A model generated the notes under the pieces. It made no database searches and was not told the origin of the DNA. It worked only from the letters and a program-made list of their open reading frames with translations. The translations under genes were made by a program, and so were the position numbers. 64,000 nt of DNA from an uncultured Hungatella sp. (GTDB taxonomy: Bacteria; Bacillota; Clostridia; Lachnospirales; Lachnospiraceae). Of this stretch, positions 1 through 10,960 are shown in pieces. The DNA lies in the NCBI GenBank assembly GCA_947066955.1, contig CAMTAF010000002.1, forward strand, positions 42,754-106,753, read 5' to 3'. Position 1 is the first letter of the stretch; the number at the start of each line of letters is the position of its first letter.

Positions 1-1239
1 TAAATTAATAATTTTTGATGCTGCCTTCATACGCATAATCCAAATTACTCCACTTGATACCACCGTAGCAATAGCTGCTCCCATTGGGCCCAATTGATAT
101 ACTAATAGAAAATTTAAAAAGGTATTTACTATCGCTCCTGTGATTGCGGATGTGGCCATTTTTTTTGACTGTTTTGTAGCAGAAAAAACACCCCCTATAG
201 CTCCAGACATTGTATTAAATACAACTGATAATAACAACACTGGCACATATACCCAGGCATTATAAAAATCATTCGAAAAAAGTATCCTAGAAATTACTTT
301 TGTTCCTATTATTAGTAAGGAACATAAAATAACCATAATGATTTGATAGCCCTGATAAATTACTTTGTAAAACATTACACTTTTCTCAGAACGATACTCC
401 TTAATTGCTGATAACTGCCATGCCTGAATAAAAACTGTTTGAACAGCATTTAGTATTGCCGGTAACTTATAACTAACGGAATAAATTCCATTAGCGCTAA
501 TACCACATAATAGCGTAACAACATACCGATCAGAAACATTATTGATGTGCCAGCTTAAAGTTATAAATATCAATGGAAGAGCATAATTAAGCATCTCCTT
601 TTCTTTAGGAAGGGAGCCCGCAAGAATGTCCTTATATGTAATATAATTCCATATTTTGTCTCGCATTATCAAATAAGCTGTAGGAACTATCATCGAAAAC
701 CCCATTGCGAAAAAAAAGCCATGGATTTTCCAGTCAAAAACCATTAAAAACAAAATATTAAAGGAAAGCATAACTACAGTGCTAATTACACCAGAAATAG
801 CAATTCCGGATACATCGTCAATTCCACGCGCAAATTGAGTAATAAAGTTATAAAAACCGTAAGCACTAAAAAGCAAAATCACTTCTAAACAAAATTGGGT
901 ATAGCTCTCAAATATTTTGATTTGCTTTCCAATCATCACTATTGCTATAAATAGCACTATTGAAAAAAGAGTATATTTTAAACCAATAGAAAATGTCAAT
1001 CTCTGACTATCAAAATCTTCTCCAATGGTAAATCTCATCACAGCATCAATTATATTTAAGCTTAGAACAGGGACCATCATCTGGATTATCGAGTATAACA
1101 AATCATAAGTCCCATATTCGGCAGTGGTAAGAATACTTGTATATAAAGGGACAAGAAAAAAAACAAGTATCTTTGATGTAAAATTACTTATAAACAATAG
1201 CCCTGTATTTTTTAATAAGTATTTATATTTTTCTTTCAC
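1..1239 (-). CDS. Wzx-like polysaccharide flippase (partial, runs off left edge); missing from ORF track
   Basis: Reverse-strand translation from GTG at 1239 reads VKEKYKYLLKNTGLLFISNFTSKILVFFLVPLYTSILTTAEYGTYDLLYSIIQ... and stays open to position 1; polytopic, typical flippase N-terminus; end of the polysaccharide operon. Confidence 0.85.
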   Translation of the reverse strand, partial: MKEKYKYLLKNTGLLFISNFTSKILVFFLVPLYTSILTTAEYGTYDLLYSIIQMMVPVLSLNIIDAVMRFTIGEDFDSQRLTFSIGLKYTLFSIVLFIAIVMIGKQIKIFESYTQFCLEVILLFSAYGFYNFITQFARGIDDVSGIAISGVISTVVMLSFNILFLMVFDWKIHGFFFAMGFSMIVPTAYLIMRDKIWNYITYKDILAGSLPKEKEMLNYALPLIFITLSWHINNVSDRYVVTLLCGISANGIYSVSYKLPAILNAVQTVFIQAWQLSAIKEYRSEKSVMFYKVIYQGYQIIMVILCSLLIIGTKVISRILFSNDFYNAWVYVPVLLLSVVFNTMSGAIGGVFSATKQSKKMATSAITGAIVNTFLNFLLVYQLGPMGAAIATVVSSGVIWIMRMKAASKIINL

Positions 1240-1274
1240 GATTTTCACTCATTTTTAAATATTCTAGGCTAATT

Positions 1275-1940
1275 TTATATTAGCGAGGTTTTATTATTAA
1301 AACTCATCTCTATCCTAAGTATTTCAAATGCCTCCGCATACCTTTTTCCGATCTCATACCCTCTAAAACCGCAACGGCAATGAACCCCTTCGATCCAGTC
1401 TTCTGCTCCAAATTTATTGTATTCAGACTTATGTTCTCTAAGGGAAGCGATTTTTTTATGAATCGTGCTCTCAATATCAACATATAATTGCGGTTTAAAT
1501 GCTACATAAGAACGTCCCGATGGAGATATTGGCTCATAAAAAAATACGGTATTCTTCCGTCGCGCAGCTGCTATGGTAGCATTACTTACCCCTACATGCG
1601 CCTGGTGTGTATCAAAAGGGTGATGTGTAAATATAATATCTGGATTAAACGCATTTATGCTGATATCAAGTACATTTACCACGTCCGACCGAAATGGGAT
1701 ATCCTTTGTTGGAAAATCCTGAATTTCAATATCTTGAATCCCAAGTGTATGTAAAGCATTATATCCTTCTTCAATCGCAACTGCATCTGAACGCTGTACC
1801 TTTCCGTCCTTATTTGTATATCCTGACTTACTCATTACCATAACTTTAACAATATGTCCTTCTTCCACAGCTTTTGCCAGTGTGCCCCCACAAGCAATCT
1901 CTATGTCATCTAAATGCGCACCAATTGCCATAATTTTCAT
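1275..1940 (-). CDS. PIG-L family deacetylase
   Basis: MKIMAIGAHLDDIEIACGGT (AHxDD motif) and THHPFDTHQAH. Confidence 0.85.
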   Translation of the reverse strand: MKIMAIGAHLDDIEIACGGTLAKAVEEGHIVKVMVMSKSGYTNKDGKVQRSDAVAIEEGYNALHTLGIQDIEIQDFPTKDIPFRSDVVNVLDISINAFNPDIIFTHHPFDTHQAHVGVSNATIAAARRKNTVFFYEPISPSGRSYVAFKPQLYVDIESTIHKKIASLREHKSEYNKFGAEDWIEGVHCRCGFRGYEIGKRYAEAFEILRIEMSFNNKTSLI

Positions 1941-1972
1941 AGCATACCTCCTAAAAATGTTTTATATCTTTA

Positions 1973-3025
1973 TTACAATAGTTTTTTCAGCACAGGTATC
2001 CTTTTAATTGCGAGGGTAATTATAACTCCAAAAATATAGACTGTAATTACCCACACTATACATGCCGGAAATTTTGAAATATAGCCTTTCAAACAATCTA
2101 CAATCCAAGAAAAGCAATCTCGCAAAATATTCTCAATAAGCATAACTCCTAATGTACACGATCCCAAAGTACAAATAATTCTTTTTACGTTTTCATTTAT
2201 ATATAGCTGTTTGCATGAAAAAAAATAACGTATAGAATAAAAAATTGCCGCTGAAGGGATCATTATAAAACTATTGTAAAACCCTTGAGGATCTGCCGTT
2301 TCATCTATAGTTATTCTATATTGAGTAATAACACAGGTTAGGATAATTGACCCAAATCCGACTGCAAGATAGCAACATGCTTTTCTTCCAGATAATTCAT
2401 CATCTTTTACAATATTTGCAATATAATGCCCCAGTAAAACATAAACCAGAGTCCATGGAATCATACTGTCTTCAATATTGCCATTTAATCTACACTGTCC
2501 ATTTGTTAAAATATAAGAAATTACAGTATTCAATCGAAACGCTAAATAAACAGTAAATATATAGTAATAATCTCTTTTTTTCATATTTTGAACTAGTATT
2601 CTAACTATTGGCAACATGATTAAAATTCCTAAATACAGATATAAATACCAATAAGCCGTAGCGAATTTACCTGAATATATTCTATTTAAGAAGTAAGATA
2701 ATTTTAATGGAATATCATCATGTGTAAAAAGCATTACAAAATACTGTATAATAGAAAATATAAAAATTAACAATACTATTTTCAGGGCTCTTTTTAATAT
2801 AATAGTTTTATAAGTTTCCTCCTTCTCTATTAAAACAGCTCCTGTTATCATCAAGAATAAAAATATCGCAACCTTACAGCCAACTGAACAGAACATATAC
2901 AATGGATACAATATTGATTCTTTTCGAACCAAATATAATAAAAATCCATTATACCCTGTGTGATTAAAAATCACTAACAAGATACCGATTATTCTTAGGA
3001 ATTCGATATATATTTTTTTCATCAT
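1973..3025 (-). CDS. Acyltransferase 3 family membrane protein
   Basis: EFLRIIGILLVIFNHTGYNG N-terminus and about 10 TM segments typical of acyltransferase 3. Confidence 0.8.
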   Translation of the reverse strand: MMKKIYIEFLRIIGILLVIFNHTGYNGFLLYLVRKESILYPLYMFCSVGCKVAIFLFLMITGAVLIEKEETYKTIILKRALKIVLLIFIFSIIQYFVMLFTHDDIPLKLSYFLNRIYSGKFATAYWYLYLYLGILIMLPIVRILVQNMKKRDYYYIFTVYLAFRLNTVISYILTNGQCRLNGNIEDSMIPWTLVYVLLGHYIANIVKDDELSGRKACCYLAVGFGSIILTCVITQYRITIDETADPQGFYNSFIMIPSAAIFYSIRYFFSCKQLYINENVKRIICTLGSCTLGVMLIENILRDCFSWIVDCLKGYISKFPACIVWVITVYIFGVIITLAIKRIPVLKKLL

Positions 3026-4029
3026 AATAATATTCCCAATAAAACTGCCATTTTGTACTTTACTAAAATTAAAAAAATTTGTTGTTTTAAACCCAGTTCA
3101 TTTACAGGATATTCAGATAATGATTTTACTACAATTTCATCTTTACAAATATCCTTGATTATTTTTATCTTTTCTCTAAAATTGTTTGGAGAACCTCCAC
3201 TTACTTCTTGTTTTATTGACATACGGATATTTATAAAAAAGGATTTTTGTAACCTTTGCAAATCTCTGCCCTTATATCCAAGTGTTTTTAGCTTTTGTAA
3301 AATAGCAACATAAAACAATTTGCTCTTTTCAAATCTATTATCCAAGTATGAGTGGGTTAGTGATTCCGGATTTTGTCTATAATAATTGCCAACCTCAGAA
3401 AGCGTACAGGCTCCATTCGCATACTGCAAATAATCAATATTAAATACTAAATCTTCCGATATTAGTTCCCTTTCGGAACAAAATGACAAACCATATTCTC
3501 TTATAGGTTTCATGGAGTATAACTGGGCGCTAGCACTCATTTCAATACTATCTGAACAATGAGGAGAAGATCCCAACATTTTAGGCAATAATTTTGTTTT
3601 GGCTTTTTCTCCTTCAAAAATCTCAGTCTTATATTTCCGCTCATAGAGTAAACTACCCTTTTCATCTACGGCTTTAAAGCCAACGAAACAAGCATCTACT
3701 CCATAATATTTTACCATTTTATATAAAATTTCTATTTGTGTAGGATCAATATAATCGTCGGAATCTAAGAAATATACATATTCTCCCTTTGCAATATCTA
3801 GGCCCGTATTCCTTGCCATTCCAAGTCCTTCATTTTTCTTATGTACAACATAAATATTGTTATATTTTCTCGCATATCTATCACATATTTCCCCACTATT
3901 GTCTTGTGAACCGTCATCAACAATAATGACCTCTATGTTTTTATACGTTTGTGCTATAATACTATTTAAACAATCACATAAATATTTTTCCACATTATAA
4001 ACAGGAACAATTACACTGACTAATTTCAT
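3022..4029 (-). CDS. GT2 family glycosyltransferase
   Basis: VSVIVPVYNVEKYLCDCLNSI...VDDGSQDNSGEICD...FLDSDDYI. Confidence 0.9.
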   Translation of the reverse strand: MKLVSVIVPVYNVEKYLCDCLNSIIAQTYKNIEVIIVDDGSQDNSGEICDRYARKYNNIYVVHKKNEGLGMARNTGLDIAKGEYVYFLDSDDYIDPTQIEILYKMVKYYGVDACFVGFKAVDEKGSLLYERKYKTEIFEGEKAKTKLLPKMLGSSPHCSDSIEMSASAQLYSMKPIREYGLSFCSERELISEDLVFNIDYLQYANGACTLSEVGNYYRQNPESLTHSYLDNRFEKSKLFYVAILQKLKTLGYKGRDLQRLQKSFFINIRMSIKQEVSGGSPNNFREKIKIIKDICKDEIVVKSLSEYPVNELGLKQQIFLILVKYKMAVLLGILL

Positions 4030-4039
4030 CTTAATTCAC

Positions 4040-4235
4040 CGTGTTTCTTATTTTTTCAGGAATATCCTTCCATAATTTCTGATCTGTTTTCCCTCTATTA
4101 GCAACCATTCCAGACGTAATTATGATGTCATACCCAATTGTAATCTTTTAAAAGTCGTTGATATAATTCTATTCCATACTTTATTATCTATTTTTATAAA
4201 AATCGTAAAGTTCTCCGCATATTCTATTTTTTAGC
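4040..4235 (-). pseudogene. Possible degraded C-terminal gene remnant between two glycosyltransferases
   Basis: Reverse strand reads ...EYAENFTIFIKIDNKVWNRIISTTFKRLQLG then, after a frame change, YDIIITSGMVANRGKTDQKLWKDIPEKIRNTVN*; the gap is otherwise noncoding. Confidence 0.3.
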
Positions 4236-4238
4236 ACT

Positions 4239-5327
4239 TTACTCCACATGACATAAGCCCCCTTTATCATAAATTTTCTTATATTTATCTATAAAATCAT
4301 GGTAACAATAACTGGTGATATATGTTCTCGATGCTGAATCTTCCAGTTTAATCTTCTTAACACTATCGTTAGCGAGATTGATAATTTGATCTGCAAGTTC
4401 TTCATAGTCTCCCTCAGCAATCAATATACCATTCTCCCCATCTTTAATAACTTCATTATTTCCCGGTATGTCAGTAGCAATTATCGTTTTCCCTTGGGAA
4501 AATGTCTCGATCGGTGTTAACGGTAACCCTTCCCACCTTGAAGCAAGAACTATAAATTGTAACTGACCAATAATTTCAAGAATATGGGATTGATATCCAA
4601 GAAAATATATTGTCTTCTGTAATTCCAATTCTGAAACCATTCTCTGTAACTCATCTTTCAACTCACCATCACCGATTACAACAGCTTTAAGCTTTGGAAT
4701 CTTTTCAGAGACTATTTTCATTGCCTGTATAAATATGTCCATACCTTTCTGTTCTGACAATCTCCCTATGGTCCCAATGACATAGTTTTCTTCATTTATA
4801 AGTTTCTCTATTCTTTCATTCCGATAATTGGATATATGAGAAGTATCCACCGCATTATATATTACATGTATCCTCGATTCGGAAATCTTATACTCAGCCA
4901 TCAGATTCCTTTTGACACCGTCTCCGACCGCTACAACAACTGCATTTTCTAAAGCAAATCTCATCAACTTAGATTTTCCATAAAACACATTGTGGGCTGT
5001 ATAAACGTGTTTAACTTTTCTATGAAATATCTGAATAAGTCGTGCGTAAAATGCCGCCATCCTATGATGTGTATGTATAATATCTACATTATTATGGTAA
5101 ACAATGGACCTCAGTATGAAAAAAGTTTTTAAAACAACTACCGGATTCTTCTTAGCAATATCTGGAATTTGAAAATGTTTTATCCCAACATTTCTTAATT
5201 CTTCTGTATAAATTCCACCGTTTGAGGCGATTATCTGTTTATATCCATCAATATCTTTGCACAGTTGATAAACTATCTTTTCCGCTCCACCTTGCCCCAT
5301 AGTCCGTGAAATGTGCAATATATTCAT
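4239..5327 (-). CDS. GT4 family glycosyltransferase
   Basis: HISRTMGQGGAEKIVYQL, VIGTIGRLSEQKGMDIFIQA, SRWEGLPLTPIETFSQGK. Confidence 0.9.
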   Translation of the reverse strand: MNILHISRTMGQGGAEKIVYQLCKDIDGYKQIIASNGGIYTEELRNVGIKHFQIPDIAKKNPVVVLKTFFILRSIVYHNNVDIIHTHHRMAAFYARLIQIFHRKVKHVYTAHNVFYGKSKLMRFALENAVVVAVGDGVKRNLMAEYKISESRIHVIYNAVDTSHISNYRNERIEKLINEENYVIGTIGRLSEQKGMDIFIQAMKIVSEKIPKLKAVVIGDGELKDELQRMVSELELQKTIYFLGYQSHILEIIGQLQFIVLASRWEGLPLTPIETFSQGKTIIATDIPGNNEVIKDGENGILIAEGDYEELADQIINLANDSVKKIKLEDSASRTYITSYCYHDFIDKYKKIYDKGGLCHVE

Positions 5328-6424
5328 TATAATTTTTCCTCTAGTATATCCGCAATTCGTTCCGACGCATGTCCATCCCCATACGGATTGACGGCATGAG
5401 CCATCTTGGCGTATTCCTTTTCATCATCTAGAAGTTTTGTAAACCATTCATAGATCTTATCTTCATTTGTGCCAACAAGTTTCAATGTACCTGCCTCCAT
5501 CCCCTCTGGCCGCTCTGTCGTATCGCGCATTACAAGTACGGGTTTGCCATAAGATGGACACTCCTCCTGAATTCCTCCTGAATCTGTCAAGCACAAGAAA
5601 CACCTTGCCTCGAAATTATGACAATCGAATACATCGATTGGTTCAATAATATGAATTTTGGTACAATCGCCCAGTTCGTCATCTGCGGCTCTCCGAACTA
5701 CCGGATTCATGTGAATAGGATAAATTGCTTTTACATCCGAGTGTTCATCCAATACACGTCTGATTGCCCGAAACATATTGCGCATCGGTTGTCCTAGATT
5801 TTCCCTCCTATGCGCTGTAATAAAAATCATTCTATCACTACCAGCCCAGTCCAATTCTGGGTGGTGGTAGTTATCGACGACTGTATGCCGCATTGCGTCA
5901 ATAACCGTGTTTCCTGTTACATAAATTGTTGACGCATCCTTGCCTTCATCTAATAGATGTTTCTTTGCCAACTCTGTTGGCGCAAAGTTAAACCGACTGA
6001 TAATACTAACCGCCTGTCTGTTAAATTCCTCAGGATATGGAGAATAAATGTTATATGTTCGAAGACCAGCTTCCACATGACCAACCGGGACTTGCGTATA
6101 AAAACAAGCCAATGCGGTAACAAAAGCGGTAGAAGTATCCCCATGTATCAGACACAAATTTGGTTTCACCTCTTCCAGGATAGCCTTAATTTTGTCAAGT
6201 ATACTTGTCGTTATATCAAAAAGATTCTGTCCTTGTTTCATTATGGAAAGATCATAGTCTGGAATAACATGAAATATTTTCAATACCTGATCCAGCATTT
6301 CTCTGTGCTGTCCTGTCACACAGACAATCGTTTTTATTCCCTCTCTCTTTTTCAATTCATTTATCAAAGGACACATTTTAATTGCCTCTGGTCGAGTCCC
6401 AAAGACCAACATTATCTTTTTCAT
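5327..6424 (-). CDS. wecB: UDP-N-acetylglucosamine 2-epimerase (non-hydrolysing)
   Basis: MKKIMLVFGTRPEAIKMCPLI, HGDTSTAFVTALACFY, GHVEAGLRTYNIYSPYPEEFNR, TDSGGIQEECPSYGKPVLVMRDTTERPE. Confidence 0.95.
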   Translation of the reverse strand: MKKIMLVFGTRPEAIKMCPLINELKKREGIKTIVCVTGQHREMLDQVLKIFHVIPDYDLSIMKQGQNLFDITTSILDKIKAILEEVKPNLCLIHGDTSTAFVTALACFYTQVPVGHVEAGLRTYNIYSPYPEEFNRQAVSIISRFNFAPTELAKKHLLDEGKDASTIYVTGNTVIDAMRHTVVDNYHHPELDWAGSDRMIFITAHRRENLGQPMRNMFRAIRRVLDEHSDVKAIYPIHMNPVVRRAADDELGDCTKIHIIEPIDVFDCHNFEARCFLCLTDSGGIQEECPSYGKPVLVMRDTTERPEGMEAGTLKLVGTNEDKIYEWFTKLLDDEKEYAKMAHAVNPYGDGHASERIADILEEKL

Positions 6425-6484
6425 TTATAAATCCTCGTGCGCTGATTTAGCCTTTTCTCTTACTAACATTTCACTTTAATGGCA

Positions 6485-7264
6485 TTATATTTTTATTTTT
6501 TCCATCAGTACGTCTTTTACAAATATCCAGTTTCCTACAAAATAGCGTTTAAATAGCCTCTTTGGCTCCTGTATCACTCTAAACAGCCATTCTAAGTAAA
6601 GTTTCTGCATCCATTTCGGCGCACGAGAAATTTTGCCCGAAATAACATCAAAACTCCCCCCCACTCCCATGAACACGCCATTATTCCCGTCATCCTGTAA
6701 GTATTCAACTAGGTACTCTTTCAATGGCGACGTGATACCCACAAAAATGAACTCTGGGCTCTTCTCCTTAATTTCAGCTGAAATTTTCGGCCATTCTTCT
6801 TCCTTAAAATAGCCATTATGTATTCCAACAATATTTAATTTAGGATGATTTTCCAGCAAAACCTTTGCTGTCTTTTCAACGATCTCCTGTTTGGCTCCTA
6901 AAAGATAAACTCTATATCCCTTTTCTTCGCTGAGCGCCACAAGACTTTCCATCAAATCAATGCCAGCTACTCGTTCTGGAAGCGGATTCCCTAAAAATTT
7001 ACTCGCCATAACCACAGATGCACCATCCGCATTAATAATGCCGCAGCTATTAACAATCTGCTTTAGTCTTCTATTGTGCTTTAATTCATTGATTTTATCC
7101 GCATTCACTCCAATAAGATGTAAAGGAACCTTTTTTTGAACGTATTCCTCTACCAGATCTATTGTCTGATTCATATCAAGTACATCTATTATTGTGTCCA
7201 AAATTTCAATTCTTGGATTGACTCCTAAAACAGCTTCTTGCTGAGCTGGTTTATAATTACTCAT
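6485..7264 (-). CDS. WecG/TagA/CpsF (GT26) glycosyltransferase
   Basis: GVNADKINELKHNRRLKQIVNSCGIINADGASVV, GSFDVISGKISRAPKWMQKLYLEWLFRVIQEPKRLFKRY. Confidence 0.92.
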   Translation of the reverse strand: MSNYKPAQQEAVLGVNPRIEILDTIIDVLDMNQTIDLVEEYVQKKVPLHLIGVNADKINELKHNRRLKQIVNSCGIINADGASVVMASKFLGNPLPERVAGIDLMESLVALSEEKGYRVYLLGAKQEIVEKTAKVLLENHPKLNIVGIHNGYFKEEEWPKISAEIKEKSPEFIFVGITSPLKEYLVEYLQDDGNNGVFMGVGGSFDVISGKISRAPKWMQKLYLEWLFRVIQEPKRLFKRYFVGNWIFVKDVLMEKIKI

Positions 7265-7755
7265 AATTACTACCTCATTATTGCCTCATCTATCCATCCT
7301 AAAATAAAGAGCATTTTTTCGACCTTGTACATAATAGCATATCTTATATGGCAATTTAATAAACTTCCCCGATGCAAGCACTCAATTCCCCCAAGAACGT
7401 TTGCCTTTCACAAGAGCGGGGTATTCGCCCCACCTTGCTACGATCAGGACTGGTATGCACAACATCAGGAAATTCGCTTCATTAATATTTTAATAATTAA
7501 TATTATTTGAACTTTTATATTTAAAAAAATAGATGCTCCTTCCCTGACAATAGCATACAAATAAGTCTATCCATCACAACCAAGCCATCTGTGCTGACCA
7601 GACGACCGAAAAACTGCTTTCCTAGGTAAAGAGTATAACCATTTATTTGTCTCGCGTCAATAGTTTTATTTTGCCAAATGCGCAAAAAGCCCCAAAAGTA
7701 CCGATTTTCCGCAAAAATATATCAAAAATCAGTACTTGGCAGCTTAATAATTCCA

Positions 7756-8673
7756 TCAATCAGCCTTCCACCCCGCCCGATACACCGGATGCAGCCCGAA
7801 TCGCCCTTTCTTCACATCCTCATAGGCGTCCTCAAGGATTCCCATCTCCTCCTTCTTCCACCCAAACACCTTGGAAATCCACACCTTCACCACGATCTTC
7901 AGGCAAAAATACCCATAGCACGCCCTGGGCATATGTCTCCGGTACATGTCGGTCATATTCCGGAACCCATAGTAGGTCTTCCAATTCAGCACCCGCTCCG
8001 TCTCCTCCACATCGTGATGGATCTTGATGGCCGGGACGCAGAGGATCTTCCCCACCTTGCTCAGCCGCAGGCTGTGTTCCGTGTCATCCCACCAGATAAA
8101 GTAATCCTTGTTGGTAAGGCCCGCTTCCTTTAACTTCTGTTTGCTGATAATGGTCCCCACGTAAGAAAACGCGTTCAGCGCGAATGACTTCTTGTTATAT
8201 TCCTCCTCCGAGATACATTCCTCCACGATCCCGATGCCCTTAGGATAGTATCTCTTGCGGTGCTTGGTATCGATTTTTCCCTGGTTGATCACCATCCCAC
8301 AGATCGCTGACAGCTCAGGGAGGCGGCTTTCATGTTCTGTCAGGTATTTTTCTGCCTGCTCCAGGGCATCGGGCTCGGGAAAGGCGTCGTCGTCCGAGAC
8401 CCAGATCCACTCTGCTCCCAACTCCTCCCCACGGCGCAGCCCTTCATAAAAACCGCCGCTGCCTCCCATATTGCTCTCCATATGGACAGCGATTTTTTTA
8501 TAGCCTGCTGCTTCTTCCCTCCACTGCTCCAGCGCCTCCCGGGTGCCGTCTGTGCTGGCGTTATCAATCACCATCACATACTCTGGCTGGGAAGTCTGCC
8601 TATCAAACAGCTTCAGCACCTTCTTTAATTCATCTTTTCTGTTATAAGTTACGATCACCACTCCGATTTTCAC
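7756..8673 (-). CDS. GT2 family glycosyltransferase (rhamnosyl/galactofuranosyl-type)
   Basis: GVVIVTYNRKDELKKVLKLFDRQT...IDNASTDGT...WIWVSDDDAFPE. The track start at 8739 overlaps the upstream gene; the GTG at VKIGVVIVTYNR is more likely. Confidence 0.85.
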   Translation of the reverse strand: MKIGVVIVTYNRKDELKKVLKLFDRQTSQPEYVMVIDNASTDGTREALEQWREEAAGYKKIAVHMESNMGGSGGFYEGLRRGEELGAEWIWVSDDDAFPEPDALEQAEKYLTEHESRLPELSAICGMVINQGKIDTKHRKRYYPKGIGIVEECISEEEYNKKSFALNAFSYVGTIISKQKLKEAGLTNKDYFIWWDDTEHSLRLSKVGKILCVPAIKIHHDVEETERVLNWKTYYGFRNMTDMYRRHMPRACYGYFCLKIVVKVWISKVFGWKKEEMGILEDAYEDVKKGRFGLHPVYRAGWKAD

Positions 8674-9599
8674 GCCGATCCCCTCAATCTCCTTTTGCTT
8701 TTCCCTGTGACTCCTCTGGAAAAATCGTAAATTCCCCATAAAATATATTTCATATCCATAAATCCCCTCAGCCAGTAATACAGATACATGGCCAGGCAGT
8801 ACCCGTAAGGATACAGTCTGCGCCGGCCTTGGGGAATCGTCCTTTTCAGAAAAATGTACCGGTTCCTCACCATGTAGTACTGGGTAACCGGGGACATCTT
8901 TTTCCCTCTCCCGCCGCTGGTGCTGGCGCTGACCTTGTGGAAAATCACTGCTGCAGGCTCATATATGATCTTGGCTTTGCTTCGGGAAACCCGATGGCAG
9001 AATTCCACATCTTCTTCATAGAGAAAATAATCTTCATCCAGAAGACCGGTCTTTTCAAACAGTTTCCCACGAATGCACATGCAGCACCCTGTGGCGAAAC
9101 TGACCTCTTCCCTGGCATCCCATCTGTGGTCATCTATCTTTCCCAATCCCCTCTGGGAAGCCTTCCCCTTTTTTAGATCCAGGGCCCCGCCGGCGTACCA
9201 AAGCTTATTTCTCTCATCTGCGTAGCAGATCTTTCCTATGGTGATCCCGCAGCGTTTCGTCTCCTCATGGGCCCGGATCAGATGGGTCAGGCACTTTGGA
9301 TCCACCAGGGTGTCATTGTTTAAAAGAAGCACATACTCCGCGCCCTTGTTCAGGGCATGCCGGATCCCCGCGTTGTTTCCTGCCGCGAATCCCCGGTTGT
9401 CATCCATCTCGATTATCTCGAAATCCCATTTCCGTCTTTCTTCATATAGACGTTTCAGGGACCCGTCTTTGCTGTGATTGTCTACGACTACGATAAAATA
9501 ATTGCAATACTCCATCTTTCGCAGGCTTTGGATACACTCTATGGTATCCCCCGCGCCCCGGTAATTTACCAGAATAATCCCCACACACGGCTCGGTCAA
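8670..9599 (-). CDS. GT2 family glycosyltransferase (WbbL-like)
   Basis: VGIILVNYRGAGDTIECIQSL, VVDNHSKDGS, NNRGFAAGNNAGIRHAL, LLLNNDT, FLYEEDVEFCHR. Confidence 0.9.
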   Translation of the reverse strand: MTEPCVGIILVNYRGAGDTIECIQSLRKMEYCNYFIVVVDNHSKDGSLKRLYEERRKWDFEIIEMDDNRGFAAGNNAGIRHALNKGAEYVLLLNNDTLVDPKCLTHLIRAHEETKRCGITIGKICYADERNKLWYAGGALDLKKGKASQRGLGKIDDHRWDAREEVSFATGCCMCIRGKLFEKTGLLDEDYFLYEEDVEFCHRVSRSKAKIIYEPAAVIFHKVSASTSGGRGKKMSPVTQYYMVRNRYIFLKRTIPQGRRRLYPYGYCLAMYLYYWLRGFMDMKYILWGIYDFSRGVTGKSKRRLRGSA

Positions 9600-10783
9600 T
9601 TTCCATAAACCTCCTTAAGCACCTTCTCGCTCACTCCCCATCCAAAATAATCCCGAATATACTCCCGGCTCTTTCTGCCCTTCTCTTCCATGGCCCCGGC
9701 ATCCAGGAGATATTCGGTGATCCTCTCAGCGAACTCCTTATCGGTCTTTGCCAGAATGATCACTTCCCCGTCCTCGTCGATCCCCTCGGCCCCCACCATG
9801 GTGGTAATCACAGGAGTCCCCATGGCAAGGCTTCTGAGCACCTTCATCTTGATCCCCGCTCCCTGCTCCAGGGGAAATACCGCCAGGGTCGCTCTCTCCA
9901 GATACCCATCCACATCGTCCACAAACCCTGTCACATGAATGTAGTCATTTTCCCTGGCCTTCAGCTCCTCTGACGGCTGGTTTCCCACAATGTAGACTTG
10001 AAGCCCTGGGATCTTTTTCTTCACCCTGGCAGCGATCTTGACCAGCCGCATGGCCGCCTGATGGTTCTCCGGCCTTCCCATCTGCCCCAGAAAACAGATA
10101 TTGCCTTGTTCCCGCTTTTCCCATCCAATCTCCCGCTCCAGGAGCTCATCTTCGATTCCCAGATACAGATTCAGGATCTTGCAGTCCTTCCTCCCGTATC
10201 GTTTCCCGATCAGTTTCTTGTCCTTTCTGTTGAGGGCAAATACACAGTCCGCTTTCCGGCAGTATTTCCCCTCTTTTTTCAGAATCAGCCCCAGCTGATA
10301 GCGGAGATACCACCGCCGCAATCCCCTACTGCCCTCAAGCTTTCTCTCATAGGACTGAGCCGTCATGTCGTGCTCCACGATGCTGAAGCGCAGATGGGGA
10401 TAAAGTCTCTTTATCCACAGATACTGCCCCATGGAGGCATATTCTCCATAAATCGCGTCGATCTTGTACTTTTTAACCGCCCAGATTAATTTCCACGCGA
10501 ACCGCAGGGAACTTCTGGCAGCAAAGTAGGCGGGCATCCAGGGTTCTGTGGCCACATGGAACAGGCGGGTCCAGGGGCTGATGGTCACGCTGTCATAGCG
10601 GGGATCCCCCCGGTGAGCTTTTTTCAGATTCTGGTCAAATTTTGACGCCACAAAGGTGAGCACATACACCTGGTTCCATTTCCGCAAAGTCTCGATCTCT
10701 TTCCCCATGCACACGCCTCCCGCGTGGTTGGTGTCCAGTGCAGGAAAGTATGGGGAAATGTGCAGAATATTCATATTTGTCAA
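9596..10783 (-). CDS. GT4 family glycosyltransferase
   Basis: ILHISPYFPALDTNHAGGVCMGKE, CFLGQMGRPENHQA, VFPLEQGAGIKMKVLRSLAMGTPVITT. Confidence 0.88.
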   Translation of the reverse strand: MTNMNILHISPYFPALDTNHAGGVCMGKEIETLRKWNQVYVLTFVASKFDQNLKKAHRGDPRYDSVTISPWTRLFHVATEPWMPAYFAARSSLRFAWKLIWAVKKYKIDAIYGEYASMGQYLWIKRLYPHLRFSIVEHDMTAQSYERKLEGSRGLRRWYLRYQLGLILKKEGKYCRKADCVFALNRKDKKLIGKRYGRKDCKILNLYLGIEDELLEREIGWEKREQGNICFLGQMGRPENHQAAMRLVKIAARVKKKIPGLQVYIVGNQPSEELKARENDYIHVTGFVDDVDGYLERATLAVFPLEQGAGIKMKVLRSLAMGTPVITTMVGAEGIDEDGEVIILAKTDKEFAERITEYLLDAGAMEEKGRKSREYIRDYFGWGVSEKVLKEVYGN

Positions 10784-10960
10784 GCCTCCTTTTTTTCGAT
10801 GGCTGCCTAATCACTCTGCTGATTCGTCATGGGCCGGTACGGTTATGGAGCCAAAGCATATGTCCACTGCCGCAGGCGACTTTCGGCAGCTCACCCAGTA
10901 CCCGGACTGCCCCAGGCCGCCTAAACCGGCGCTTGATTCCCGGAAGCATTGAGCGGACCC

